A stretch of 64,000 nt of DNA from contig NC_092800.1 of the NCBI RefSeq assembly GCF_918797505.1, forward strand, positions 62,001 to 126,000. Reading direction: 5' to 3'. Source of the DNA: Bemisia tabaci. Its lineage: Eukaryota; Arthropoda; Insecta; Hemiptera; Aleyrodidae. Below, one piece after another: positions 1 through 12,330 of the stretch. The first letter of the stretch is position 1. The number at the start of each line of letters is the position of its first letter. The position numbers and the translations under genes are program-made. The notes under the pieces are model-generated. The model was given only the letters and a program-made list of their open reading frames with translations, was not told the origin of the DNA and did not search any database.

Positions 1-91
1 TCACAGTCCACTTACTGCAAAAATTTCCATTTACTATGTTATTTTTAAATACTTAATTTTAAAAAAAAATCGGATTTCGACCGTTAAGAGT

Positions 92-1187
92 TAAAAGCGT
101 TCGTAAAATTATTTGAAATTTTTGAGAGAATCAGTGTGTATCCTTTGAAATATATTGAATCAAAGTGAAGCATCAACCATGGTTTGCAACGTTGCAATCG
201 AGGTAAATAAGCTCCTTTTCGCGTGGAACCATCGATATTTGAGTTCCTCCACGGCAGGCGTGACATACAACTATTTGACCACGGATGTAAGCATGTTGCA
301 GCTCCGCCGGATTGAAGGCGGGTCAAACTGCAAAGATGTCTAGTGCGCCCTGCCGAGCTTCGCTGGCTGGACGAACGCTAAAATCGCTGCGACACTTAGA
401 CGGAGCGTCATTATTTATGATTTTCTTCTAATTTCCGACGTTAAAAAAAATACAAGAATTACTATTTTAATAGCTACGATTTAGAATCTGGGACCGCGGT
501 TTTTTTTTTGTAAAAAGCACAAAAAGGAAAATGGGACTTAAAATAAAGTCGCAACAAACTTTCCCGTGATTTCAATTGAAATCGTTGAGAGAAATCGAAA
601 TTTTTGAGAGAATCAGTGTGTATCCTTTGAAATATATTGAATCAAAGTGAAGCATCAACCATGGTTTGCAACGTTGCAATCGAGGTAAATAAGCTCCTTT
701 TCGCGTGGAACCATCGATATTTGAGTTCCTCCACGGCAGGCGTGACATACAACTATTTGACCACGGATGTAAGCATGTTGCAGCTCCGCCGGATTGGAGG
801 CGGGTCAAACTGCGAAGATGTCTTGTGCGGCCTGTCGAGCTTCGCTGGCTGGACAAACTCTAAAATCGCTGCGACACTTAGACGACGCGTCATTATTTAT
901 GACTGTCTTCAAATTATCACCGTAAAAAAACCAAGACTAACTATCTTAAAAGCTACGATTTAGAATCTGGGAATCCGGTTTTTTTTCGGTAAAAAGAAGG
1001 AAGGAAAATAGGACTAAATATACTGTCGCAACGAAATTTCCCGTTATTTTAATTAAAAGTGTTCGTAAAATTATTTGAAATTTTTCAGAGAATCAGTGTG
1101 TATCCTTTGAAAAATATTGAATCAAAGTGGAGCATCAACCATGGTTTGCAACGTTGCAATCGAGGGAAATAAGCTCCTTTTGGCCAT
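92..1187. repeat. Tandem repeat, period about 482 bp, about 2.2 copies
   Basis: The block beginning near TTGAGAGAATCAGTGTGTAT recurs with offsets of 482 and 480 bp (131, 613, 1093). Copies 1 and 2 are nearly identical over about 350 bp and diverge over the AT-rich tail. Copy 3 stops at about 1187 and runs into a foldback arm. The short open frames are repeats of each other, not genes. Confidence 0.85.
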
Positions 1188-1625
1188 TTTAAACTTTAAC
1201 CGGCGGCCATTTTGGAAATTTCGGTTTTTTTGAAAATCTAACGTCAAATTCGTTTTTCTCGTGTCAAAATACCCTTACATACCGATTTTCGCGTTAATCC
1301 ATCGACAAATAACCGGTGTGAATTTTTGGCCATTTTGAACTTTAACCGGCCGCCAGTTTGAAACGGTTTGAGATATTGACTTGGGGTTTGCGCGAAAAGT
1401 TTTCTTTCTTTATGCTCATTCGAACGAGCTATCACAAAGGGGGTCTTCCTATTAGGTAATTAAAAGTTGGGGTCCATTGCCCCTCCCAAGGGGGCCCCCC
1501 TGAAAATTTAAGGGGGCCAAAAAGTAGCTTCCTTTGACCTAGGGATATCCCCCAAGTTTCATATCTTTACCTCAATTAGGTAAAAAGTTAGAGGGGGTGG
1601 AAGGGACTTTTGGATCACCCTGTAT
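1180..1625. mobile_element. Single arm of an ACCCTGTATA-ended foldback element
   Basis: It shares, in order, the GGCCATTTTAAACTTTAACC segment, the GAGATATTGACTT/TTTGCGCGAAA segment, the GTTGGGGTCC segment and a terminal CACCCTGTATA with the right arm of the full element at 12331-13181. Only one arm is present. No coding sequence seen. Confidence 0.6.
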
Positions 1626-2434
1626 AAAGATCATCCTTATCGGTCCGGCAGTTCGTCAGAAATAGTGCTTCCAATATTTTGCTTGTAGCTGTATAATATA
1701 GATTACTATTTTTAATTCGATGGAGAATTCTTTTTTTTCTTGGCTGTGAATTTTGAGATCACGTGTTTCAATGTCCCGCGATGAAAAGAATGAAGAGGAA
1801 TTAAAATAAAACAAATTCGGTCAAAAAGGTATCCTCTCTTAAGGTTTTTTCCATCTTTTCCTGTTTGTCCTTATTTTAGAAGCACATTTCCTCTTCATTC
1901 GACCATGACATTACGTCAGATTTCAGTGTCATTCATTCAATTTTCTACACCTATTTCTTCAAGATCTTATATATTTTTTATAACATCATGTTACATTTAA
2001 AACTTGTTAATAATCAAATCTTGTATGAACATCGAAAAAAAATATGAAATAAATATTTGGAATACATTTATTAAGCTAACGAAAGTCAACTTGCGGCGAG
2101 ATATATCTGAATGAAACTATCCGAACTTTAAATAAAAACGCACAAAATTCGGAATAGATACTGATTGAATTCTACCATAAAAGATTAATATAATTTTAAA
2201 AAATGCCAAGGATTTTTCAAAGCCGTTGACCTAAATTTTTTTATCTTAACGTGGTCTATTTTCCGCATGATTTTTTCAGAGAAAGAAGTTAGATGTTTGA
2301 CTTTGCGAGATCTCTGCAATAAGCGTATGAGCGCCCCCTAAATGATTTGATACAATTCTAAGAATATTCGTGACGATTTTCGTTTATATTCAGAATATTT
2401 GTGACACAATGTTATCTACAAAAGATTGGCTTAC
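1626..2434. other. AT-rich intergenic or intronic DNA, nothing recognised
   Basis: Searched on the minus strand for the next SCYL2 exon (a CCNGAR start after AG); none found. No repeat structure seen. Confidence 0.5.
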
Positions 2435-2530
2435 CCATGTAGTCTAGATCTGGCTGCGCCATTTTGGGAAGTCGAGACGTCCATGGAGTACACGTAATAG
2501 CCTCCAAAGGATCCATATCGCTTAACATTT
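2435..2530 (-). CDS. SCYL2: SCYL2 internal exon: activation segment up to the APE motif
   Basis: This 96-nt exon is bounded by a TCTGTTTTCAG acceptor and an ATGG/GTAAGC donor. The first two bases complete the codon left open by the 32233-32353 exon (G+AA gives Glu). In that frame it reads EMLSDMDPLEAITCTPW, then RLPKMAQPDLDYM, ending with the first base of the next codon. The W...KMAQP.LDYM-A(PE) arrangement matches the activation segment of insect SCYL2 proteins, with the APE motif split by the next intron. I found no exon starting with the remaining CNCCNGAR on the minus strand between 1 and 2434, so the gene probably continues off the left edge. A second frame (RYGSFGGYYVYSMDV...) is also open through this exon, but it breaks the splice phase from 32233 and is rejected as the SCYL2 frame. 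Confidence 0.82.
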
Positions 2531-2739
2531 CTGAAAACAGAAAAAAGAACAAACTCATGGGTGAAAGCCCCCTTAGACGTGAAAAGCCAATAAGACTGCT
2601 CTTTGCATTGAGGAATCACTATTTCTGACTTACCTATAAAAGCAGGTATGTTGTTCCAAGAATGAACCAGAAATATTGGCGCCTCACATTGCAAAATATG
2701 TTCGAATTTATACGTCATTCGTTTAAAAAAAAAACGAAA

Positions 2740-3367
2740 TTTAAACGGTCAAATTTAATAACCTTTTTTTTTAACTTTTCCCGAAATTTGGGGACTTGTC
2801 AACGTACTGTTGAACTGATTTTGACCTTACTGAGATAATGTGGAGGCAAATCTAGGGGAAATCGGCTTATTTCACGGGAATATTGAATGACCTTTGAATT
2901 GACGTATTTGGGGGTCCGAACCCCCCCCCCCCCTTAAAATTAAATCGAAGTGATTACTGAAATTTTTACTTAAAAGTGGACACAGTTTGGTAAATTTTCC
3001 CGTTTTATTTTTTTCTTTACGATAATTTGAACTGGAGTTATGATTTTTTGAAAATATAGGTCAAATTTGACCTTTGACCTATCATAACTCGGTCAAAAAT
3101 TAAGATATTGATCTGCGGTTTGCGCCAAAATTCTTAGTTTTTTATGTTCTTTAGAATGTGGTATCACAAGATAGGGGATGCCATTTGAAAAAAAAGTTGG
3201 GGGGCCCGTCCCCCCCTAGGAGGGACCAAAATTTTGACCACCCCCCCCCCCCCCCAAAATAAAATGGTCCCTATTCAGATAGGAACATTCCCAAAGTTTC
3301 ATTCCCCTGGCTCAATTCGTTCAAAAGTTAGCAGGGGTGGGACGGACTTTTGGTACACCCTGTATGT
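2740..3367. mobile_element. Second degraded copy of the ACCCTGTATA foldback family
   Basis: It ends in GGTACACCCTGTATG and carries the related ATATTGATCTGCGGTTTGCG and AAGTTGGGGGG-CCCGTCC segments, with C runs at 2921-2933 and 3240-3255. More diverged than the copies at 1180 and 12331. Confidence 0.5.
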
Positions 3368-6300
3368 GAAAACTAAAGGGCTACTCCCCCTGGCTGCTTT
3401 ACGGCCTGACTCCCCACGCCCACCTTTCCAGACGATACTTACAGATGCAAAAACACGAAATGTAAATTCATAAATCAAAAATGTCTATCTAAAATTCATT
3501 ATGAATCACATTACTTGAGTCGTTTCCAGATTTTTTTAAATTTTGAAACCACGTTTTGACTTATTCGTCTTGATGATGCAACTTAAAGTTGCTTGCAGCT
3601 TGAAAGAGGGTCAAAGTATATAAAAGCTGACTTTATGAAAACTTTAACAATGCGATTTATTAATTGTCATAAGTAAAAGAGAAATGGGAAACTGGATTCA
3701 ATGGAGTGCAAATGGTAAACTGGTGCTTTCGCCGGTATCTAATTATATTATTGATGAAAACGATAGAAAAAGTTCTCATTCTTGACTGGAGGGTGGGGGG
3801 GGGGATGAGAGGAGACCGGTTTGTGTGACAAGAAGCCCTAATAGTTCTTTATACATATTATTGAGTATGATGAAGAAACTAAATAACTATTAGTGCGTAG
3901 AGGTTTTAACAGACTACACTGTTGTAAAACCAGGAGAGAAATTCAGAATACACGTTTGAAGCCGACGTGGAGAAAACTGAGTGCTTCGAGGCGCTCGTTA
4001 ATGAAAGTCGTTAAGTCGCGAAAATACAGCATGAAGCGACAAGAGGGTGGAATCTATGGTTGATTTCCGACGTGAAACCAAATCCTGACGCGATTTGACA
4101 GGCTGCCACTCCTGAAAGCACCCAGAGAGATGGCATTATCTCAACCTGACGAGCTGTTCAAGTGTGAACTGGGCCTAATGCGCGGGTGAGAAGGTCAATT
4201 GAGTCGCACTGTTTCCAATTTGTGCCAGCATTGGAAATTCCATAGATTTCCTTCATTCCTAGCGCGCAGAAGCAAAGAAGACAAATTTCCGTTAGTGGTT
4301 ATTTGTTAAAATTGTTGACTGACTGCCAACCTCCATTACCAAAAAACGAAATTACCTCCGGATGACATGTAACGTTACCTTAGATGTAGACTAGTTCTCT
4401 ATCTCACACATCCAAACGATCTGCCCTGTCACTATCCCTATGTTCTCTTCTCGCGGCCACTCCCCGAAACCCCTCTTCGTCCATCCTGGTCCTTTTCTTT
4501 TCACCCTGCGCGCGCCGACTTCTCACTTCACCTTCCTCTCCGCTAACCTTCCTTCCACAACCCTTTGTTGACCAGAATGTCCATCATCTCAATTCCGAAG
4601 TAAGTGCCGAGTTGATTCAATGGAAAAGAGCACTTGATGCTGAGACATGATTCCTCTACATGTATACGTGAATGTGCGAGGATCGCCAATTTGTGACATT
4701 ATACAACCAACAATTAACCAGTAAGTAACCAATTTCCTGCGACTACAAATTCATCACTTACGTATGCACGTGTGTTATGCAAGTACGAAAACCACCCTCC
4801 TTAGTGGCATTATAGACGAAAGTAAAAGGCTTTCAACTCCCAGGAACATTTGTTTGGACTATATTTTCAAGATAATACCCGTCAATATTGATCACAAAGT
4901 GAAAAGTCCGAAAATGGGTGAACCCAACATTGGTTCGCGAACAAAATCCGCCAGACATTCCATTCTCTTGTGCGTTTGTCAGAAGTAGTAAATAGACTTA
5001 TCACCGCACATAGAGCACAAATCATTAGAAATAAGGACATCTTTTTGGCAGTTTTTGAACCGCGTAGTTTAGAAGTTGGGAAAGGTGATGAGCCGCGATC
5101 TCTTCGATGATGCATACTTGGGAGCCAAAAGTCATCGAACAACTGAGTTTAGATCTGGTCTTCAGGTGAGCTTTCAGGTGCCTTTGGTTTGCAATCCTAC
5201 CGATCTGGTTGAATAAGTAAACCAAACTCGCGGAATTTCGTCCAGAGAGACCCTTTGATGGCCTCTGGCGACAGGTGAAAACCCCGACTTTCGGTAATTT
5301 AATACTTCATTATGGGTGATCACAAAAGAGCAACAGTCATAACTCTTTTTTCGGCTATTGACTCACCTAATAGATGAATAATGAGCTTCGAGTGAGGTAA
5401 TTAGCCAGAAAAATAGCCAAACTTTGGTATGTTTGCAAAACAAAATGCCCGAGAAGTTTTTCAACATCTACCTGGTATGTAAGTCAACTCAACGGCATAA
5501 TGTTGAAGTTCTGAAAGTAAGAGCTTCTGTCACTGCCAAGATATCAATAGATGGTATCTCTTTGTCTCTGTCTTCGCGCTTGTACCTCGTGGCTCATGAA
5601 TTGGATATTATAAACCAAGATCACCAGGCTGATTAATGAAATTTATACACAAAACTACAGATAAAGAAGACTCAGAAAAAATTGAGTCATCCTATTGGTG
5701 AAAGCAGGTAGTTTCAATGAACAAAGTTGGAGAGTAATGGACTTACGAAGGGAAACCCACTATCAGTGTTCCCGGGTGCTTTGTGTGCGAGATCCGTACT
5801 CATTGCCGCTCTTCGTGCTGCTATTGGCTGTGCGTCATTCTGTGACGTCAAGCGTACGGATATTTTAAGATGGGGAAGCGTTTTTTCATTAGGGTTTTGT
5901 CCGTACGCGGTTCGTGTTGGCACAGGGAATGTCCGCGTGGCACGGATAAATCCGCACGCTTCGGATCACTGCTCACAATAGGACATATAGTCTATAATTT
6001 TCTCCCCCAGTTTTTAAGAACTATCCGTCTCAACAAATAAGATCCCTTCATTTGTCCATGGTCCTTTTTGTCTCTAGAATTGCTATACATTTCAATATTG
6101 AGATTGCAGGGAAATGAAAAAACAAGCAGTGAACTCCAACACAATGTGTTGATAAGGCGCGTCATTAACTCGCACATATCAAACCCTTTAGTTTTCATTT
6201 ACAGAGATTTCAAAAAAGGGAAGCAGCACAACAAGAGAATTCACGATCCAACACTGCAAGGTCAACGACGCACCTTGACGAGACCGTGTATTGTGAATCT

Positions 6301-6483
6301 AGAAAGCTATTCGAACAAATTTAAGTTTTTTGATCTGCCTCAAGCAAAATCTTATCAAATTCTTGAAGAAAAGTGCTACGGAAAAATTTAAGCGAAGAAA
6401 GGAAAAATTCTGTCGAACCCCTAGAAGATAAAGTCGATTTAAAGGTATTTTGGGGCTAAAATACGCAAATCACCGCTATTATA
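3368..6483. other. Unassigned intronic DNA
   Basis: A short CCCCCTGGCTGCTTTACGGCC motif at 3387-3407 is shared with 30648, 31230 and 57834. There is a G run at 3791-3803 and a pyrimidine-rich tract at 4430-4565. Short open frames at 5424-5981 lack family features and splice support. Confidence 0.4.
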
Positions 6484-7167
6484 AATCCCGTTATATTATT
6501 GAAAAGAAATTGACTCGATATAAATGCAATTGTATTAAATATGTCTTGATTTTTTTATTTTAAACGCCTTTTCATGCAAAGAAGCTCAACCATGTCCATG
6601 CTTTATTCATTCATGAACTGAATGCAAGCAATCCACATCCCGAATTGGAATTTACCAATCGATTTAGTGAGTGCACGTATGTGAAAGTCAAAATGCTATA
6701 GTCATTTTGGGTGCATTCATTTTTCATGAAACAATTGTTAGTAATTTCAATCCCGAAAAACCATAAATTTTCCGTATAAAATCGAAAAAATCAAAATATG
6801 TCGACTCCCTGACGTGAAAATTAAATTCTACGTGTGAAAATACTTATGTATCGATATGCTGAACAGAATGCTCGCATCTTCTCGTAATTTACAAACCGTT
6901 CCTATACTCATCTCAAAATTTTTCTCAGAGCTTTGTGTTGTAATTAGCTTCCATTTAAACTCTGGTTTGATGGCCGAATCGGCTGCCCAAAAAGCAAGCC
7001 ATTTTTGAAGGGCTCTATGAGAAATTCGTGATATTATCAGCTCTTAGGAAATCACCCCATGGGTAAAATTGCTGGTATAAATTTTCGAGTGCTTAAAATA
7101 ATTGTATTCAAGAAACTAAGGCATTAAACTATGGAGTCAATTTCGTTTTAATAATATAACGGGATTT
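6484..7167. mobile_element. MITE-like inverted-repeat element (684 bp)
   Basis: The terminal inverted repeats are about 45 bp: AAATCCCGTTATATTATTGA at the left pairs with TCAATTTCGTTTTAATAATA and the following AACGGGATTT at the right, extending through GAAATTGACTC/GAGTCAATTTC. There is no coding capacity inside. Confidence 0.65.
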
Positions 7168-8066
7168 ACTTGTCTTCAGGTCAAAACTCATACAAGGAAG
7201 CCCCGTGCAAGAGGCTAATTTTTTGTAATTTCACTCAATTTTTTCTCCTTTTTATAATTGAATTGCTTGTCACATTCTGAGGTCAATCATATTAAATTGT
7301 AATTTATACATTTCTTTTTTCCCCCTTCATTTTATTTTTTGTTTGGAGAAGTTTTGTTGATTTCTTCGGATTTCGAATACTGTAACTTCTCTTCTATTTG
7401 GCCGATTTTTATGAATGAGACCTCTTTTAATTCGTGTTTTAACGGAGAGGAAGGAAAAAATTGCTAAAAACTCGCGAAACAATTTTTTTTGAAAATTGGA
7501 CGAATCCTAGCGTGACGGTGAAATGGTTAATGAAGCGTAAGTAATTGGGCGAGGGGCTGAGGATCGTCGCTTGGCGACCGTCATTAGCTATTGTTCGTCG
7601 AGACGCCGACGCAGTGAGCAGGAGCGTGGGGAAGAGAAGGGTAAGTGGATTCCTGTATGAGCCACGTTTAGCTAATGGTCTAATGAGTCTCGAGGCTCAT
7701 CACAGATTGCACTTACACAGATTGCACTATCAGAGCACGGGTACCAACTTTTGAAAAGTATAACCGAGGTTACAGATCTGTCAAAGCAACGTTTTGAACA
7801 AAACGGAGGAGTTAAATTCTCATTCCGAGAGTGCCGACCTGCTCAGCCATCCTCGAATCAATTCGCTTGATTCTTCTTATATATGCATATTTTAAATCAG
7901 CGCGTCGCATTCTTAGGCTTTTTTTAAAAAAACCAAGTAACGTAGACTCTTGGTATTCACTGCACATAAACTAGAGACCCCCAGAATGAGAAACAACTTT
8001 AAATCATAATTATTGATGGATAAATAAACTTTTTACACGCTTTGGAAAATCTCAGAAGTTCGCGGT
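7168..8066. other. AT-rich DNA, nothing recognised
   Basis: Only short frames are present, without motifs or splice-site support. Confidence 0.4.
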
Positions 8067-8185
8067 AGTCACTTTTCGGTAAGGAACTAAGGGACTCGGT
8101 TATTGTATCGAGCAGGGTTCGAAACGATCGCAAAGGCGGTATACTACGTATACGCGCCAATAATGAAATCCGTTGAGTCCGCTGA
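8067..8185 (+). repeat. Dispersed repeat, copy 1
   Basis: AGTCACTTTTCGGTAAGGAA through GGCGGTATACTACGTATACG is shared, diverged and in the same orientation, with 33829-33948. Confidence 0.65.
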
Positions 8186-8189
8186 ATGA

Positions 8190-9391
8190 GTCATTGTCAG
8201 CGACCTACGAACCACATTGGCGTCGCGTCGAGTCATCGCGAGCAAGGGGTCTAGCGCGGGAGTCGGGCGCTGTTGGTCAAGGGTAGGTGGGGGTTACCGA
8301 GGGTTGAGTTGGGAGAGGAGAGATGCTTTGACAAGACAAACTGTAGCGGGACATGACATGGTGACTTTTTTCACTTCTCGCTGCACGCGCGCCCGCGCAT
8401 TCCGTGGTGAACTTGACACCAAGTCCTCGACGAAAAAGCTCGCACCTTTCCACACCACCCCACTCCGCTCCTTCACCAATCGTTTCTCTCGCATGACTCA
8501 TAGAGCGGGCTAATTATTAGAATCGACAGACAGAGAGATACACATAGAATTTTACGGGAAAAAAGGGATCTTATTTGTTGAGTCGGGGCGTTTTTACAGA
8601 CTAAGTGGAAAAATAATGAACTAACTGAATCGCGTTTAGCAGAAAGGAACCAAGCCACATCACATATTGCCAAATTTAGTCGAGCGATTTAATTTTACAC
8701 AAGAGAACGTTTGTGCGATTTTTTTGAAAATGTTGAAGAATTTTCTTTGTGCTATGCAGATACTTCATTGTTTTAAAAAAAAATCCGGATAACCATTTAC
8801 ACTTAAAGAATTAATTTGCCCTATTAAATTTGGTATTATAGCTAATGTGGCTTGATTTCTTTCTGCTTAACGCTGTCTAACTGAAGGATCTCTCCTCTCG
8901 TCTCTCATGGGTTGCCTTTAACTTACCTTCTTTATTTATTGCCACTCAACCAATAGTATACCACCATTCTCCCTTTGTCCTCTTTGTATAATGCTTGGTC
9001 TATCAATTTTAATAATGAGCTTGCTGCCTCGTTGAAGAATGAGAACACTGTGTGAGTCTTAGAAGGTTGCAAAATTTCCTTGTTAAAGTCTGTAATGAAG
9101 TCAATTTTTGCGCATTAACTACATTCCGTATAACTCCAGCTTTTTGTGGGTAATACGAATTTGCTGCGGTTTTAGTTGAATTACTCAGTTAGAATTGTCG
9201 AATTTTTAAGAAAACTCCATCCCTAAAATGTGGTTGGTATTCCTCTCCTCAATATGAACACTCATAAAGGAGGTAAAATCAAAGGTAATTCTGCCCTCGT
9301 CACGCATCGCACATGTGCCTCATTTTTCCTTCAAAGGTTTCGGTTAGGCAACACAACATCCTAGACGTTCGAATGCTTGCAGAATCCTGTT
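8190..9391. other. GC-richer patch (8190-8520) then AT-rich DNA
   Basis: The 8190-8520 patch has CpGs and open frames on both strands that look compositional. Nothing is recognised in the rest. Confidence 0.35.
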
Positions 9392-9634
9392 TTGCCGTGC
9401 TAAGGAAGAACGTCGTATGACCCATCAGGCGTTGCATAAATTCCCTTCAATAAACATCTAATTTTCGGAAAAACTTGTGAATACTTCTACTCCGAATATT
9501 CGGAGGATTTTGTTCAACATTTGATTCTTTTGAGGAAAAATTTTCATAACTTTCCTCAAATATAGACATTTTCTGAGAGGAAATTTAGCAACATTCGAAT
9601 GCTCATACGGTTATCTGCCCTTAGCGAGGCAGTA
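9392..9634. mobile_element. MITE, TGCCGTGCTAAGGAAGAACG family, copy 1
   Basis: The left end TTGCCGTGCTAAGGAAGAAC pairs imperfectly with the right end CATACGGTTATCTGCCCTTA and the following GCGAGGCAGT. Related copies are at 22320-22573 and 45919-46175, with a partial at 57481-57555. Non-coding. Confidence 0.7.
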
Positions 9635-10639
9635 CTGCGGGGCTTATGTTAGTTTCTTTCTCATGAGTATGTAATTTTTGTGCCTGCAACCAACATGTAA
9701 CATACGTGCATACATAAAATCCACTTTCATAGCGCTCTCTGGCGCTCTGAGACACCTAGCCGCCAAAGTCCCCTATTCTTCCAATGTCCTTTAGAAAGTT
9801 GGCACTCCCTCATTTCCTCTAAAACCCCTTGTTGCCACCATTTCACTGGGCGTCTCCTTCGTCTTTAGTCCTCCACCCAGGAGAAACCCGGTCAAGCATC
9901 TTCTTTGGCAGCCCTTCATGTGCCTACGATCCATGGCTCTCTTTGGATCTCACATTTATTTTGTCATGTCGTCCACTCACTGCGTCGCGCATGATGAATT
10001 ACAACGACGCGATCTGATTTACGCATTTTTCAACTTAACCATCGCATTTCTTTACTGTTTCGAAGTGCATTCCGTCTTAATCTAAAGTCCACATTTTCAA
10101 CCCGACTCTAAAAAAACGGTCTATTTAAAATGTTGCTAGTGTGGTTTTGGGGCACTTTCTCCGTGGGCGATCAAGTTTCCGCAATATTTTCTTGAAGAAT
10201 CATGCGTATTTTCTCCGATTTTTTTCTCAGAATTGTATTCATAATCTAATCAAGTCCATCCGAAAATTTCGGTGAAAAATGCTTTATATTAAATTATCAA
10301 TTAAATCGCAATAATAAGAAATAGTAAAGTATATGTATTTATCGCAGATTAAATATCAAAAATTCAGAGCAACTCGGAGGAAATTCAGTAACCTCTAAAA
10401 GTTGATAGCACGTTATTCCTTAAGTCAATTCCTAGGTTGAGATAAAATATGGCATTCTACATGGGTTTAAATGCGGCAAAATGCTGGCTTTTCACCACTA
10501 TATGGCAGGAATAATTGTCAGGTTGGGCGATAAAGTAGTATATTTCACATGGGTTTAAATGGGGGAAGAGCTAATATTTTAGCACTATCTAGTGACGATG
10601 TTCTTCGATTCGGTGGAAAATAATCCCACTTAACGCTCG
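9635..10639. other. Unassigned AT-rich DNA
   Basis: A near-repeated segment ATTCTACATGGGTTTAAATG / ATTTCACATGGGTTTAAATG occurs at about 10452 and 10542 (90-bp offset). Nothing else is recognised. Confidence 0.35.
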
Positions 10640-11230
10640 GAGAAGACAACGACAACGCGGCCATGGACATATTTTTTCATTCGACCGGAAACGAGGCAGC
10701 GAAGTAGAGGGAGGAGTGGGGGGGGGGAGGGGTGGTGGCAGTTTGAGAAGGAGGGTGGGGAGAGCAGCCTGTTGAATCCTCGCTTCCAGGAGAATGAGGA
10801 CGTGGGTGGCGATTTGCCCTATCGCTGCGCCGATTGACGATAAAGACTCGCTCGGAGCGGCCGGCGAGGGGTTGTCGAGAGGGTGGGAGCGGGGGTAATG
10901 CTCACGACGATCGGTGTTCGGGGGGGGGGGCGTCGAGGGCCCTTAAAACGAGGTCGCCGGACGCGGACAGTGCCAGGAAATAATTAACCGAGCGATCGAT
11001 TCCATCTGCTCCTGACTGCACCATCGGCCCCCTGTCCCCCTCGTACTGGCGCGCGGCGCGAGGGGGTCAGTCGTCTCGTCTCCGACTGACATGTTTGGTT
11101 TGGTTCAAGCGAGCGAGATCGATCAGTGATTTGAATCCTTGCTAATTGCTCCGCGGACTGATTTGACTCTGGGAGGCGATGTCTTGCCATGGCGCACAGT
11201 GGAGTTGAGTGGAGTTGGTAGAAGCCGCAC
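10640..11230. promoter_or_regulatory. CpG-rich island of unknown role
   Basis: This GC- and CpG-dense block contrasts with its AT-rich surroundings and has G runs at 10719-10728 and 10919-10930. It lies in the SCYL2 intron, 6.6 kb beyond the 3' end of the IR gene. It could be a promoter or exon of a non-coding transcript. No convincing coding exon was seen. Confidence 0.3.
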
Positions 11231-11286
11231 GTAAATTTGTTGACGAATTTTGATGTTTATTTCGTCGTCGTTTTTTCTTGTGAGGG

Positions 11287-11452
11287 AGCTTTCATAAACT
11301 ACGTAACTGACTTTTATGACATTTTTGAGCCCTCCCCTCCCCTCTTGTACCGATTTTGTGACGTGGGTCCCTATCCATTAACACGTAAGGACAAAATGGC
11401 GAAATGCTCCCCCCCCCCCGAGCGTTACGTAATTTATGGACGGCCCCTGAGT
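11287..11452. repeat. Short dispersed repeat with TACGTAA-type ends
   Basis: CATAAACTACGTAACTGAC at the left and GCGTTACGTAATTTATGG at the right form a weak inverted pair. A related TTACGTAACGCTCTAGGGG segment is at 37100. Confidence 0.4.
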
Positions 11453-11517
11453 CGGTGATTCAGATTTCCCGTAACGAATGCTAACCGGAAACGATGTGAT
11501 TTTACTAATGAGTAGTT

Positions 11518-11518
<1 letters not shown>

Positions 11519-11566
<48 letters not shown>
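11519..11566. repeat. Poly-T tract (about 47 nt)
   Basis: This is an uninterrupted T run. Lysine- or phenylalanine-rich frames across it are artefacts. Confidence 0.9.
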
Positions 11567-11567
<1 letters not shown>

Positions 11568-11749
11568 GTGAGTGTTACATCAGGTGGTTTTAAAAGTTCC
11601 AAGGAAACATCCAGATCCGTAGAAAAATTTTTCCAGACAACAAAACAAAACAAGAAACATTTGGAATAACTTTGGAGGAGCTTTGCTAATGAGTTATATA
11701 AACACATTTTTGCCACTTGAATCAATATCTCCGTGATATTTTTGGGAAA

Positions 11750-11967
11750 CATACACCGACAAAAAGTGAAGTTCTTTAACAGTTTGGATGTATAAATAGT
11801 GTGCGAGAGCTCATAGAATGTCGAATTATCATGCCACAGCAGTTAGTTCTACATTTTGGCATTGCTAAAATAACTGTTGTAGCGGGTAAGTTAGCATATT
11901 ATAAGTTCTCGCACACTTTTTCCACATCTAGAAAGTTAAGTCAACATCACTTTTTTATCGGTGTATG
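11750..11967. mobile_element. Small MITE with ATACACCGA termini (218 bp)
   Basis: The left end CATACACCGACAAAAAGTGA and the right end CACTTTTTTATCGGTGTATG are inverted repeats. The match continues inward through AGTGTGCGAGA / TCTCGCACACT, giving about 60-bp arms. No coding sequence. Confidence 0.7.
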
Positions 11968-12330
11968 TCTGAGTGCTTAAAATCGTACCTCGTCTATTAG
12001 CCCAGAATTGACGCTTAATAACATTGAGAGGAATCAAATCATTATTTTCTTACTTGCATGTAACAAGTGTATCCTTAGAGACTGGAAATGTTCATTTTGC
12101 CGCTTTGCAATCTCAAGAGATATTGCCTCTTTTCAGGTGGTTTCGTACGGCGGAGATAACCATATGTGCTCCAGTGCCGGCATTCTGCCTAATTCGTGAG
12201 TTGAAGGCGATTTTTTCGCAGCGACGCTCTAACTTGAAAGATGAACAGCTCAGCATGTTCGTTTGGTATCTTAGCCTCTTTTTGCTCTGATTTTAGACAA
12301 GTAATCCTGTGCTTTGAATTCTCTGGTCAA

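Noticed and set aside
2431..2718. A 95-codon minus frame including RYGSFGGYYVYSMDV
   Set aside because: It reads through the acceptor AG into intron and uses the wrong phase for SCYL2.
11378..11752. 124-codon minus frame with a poly-lysine run
   Set aside because: It crosses a homopolymer T tract and repeat DNA.
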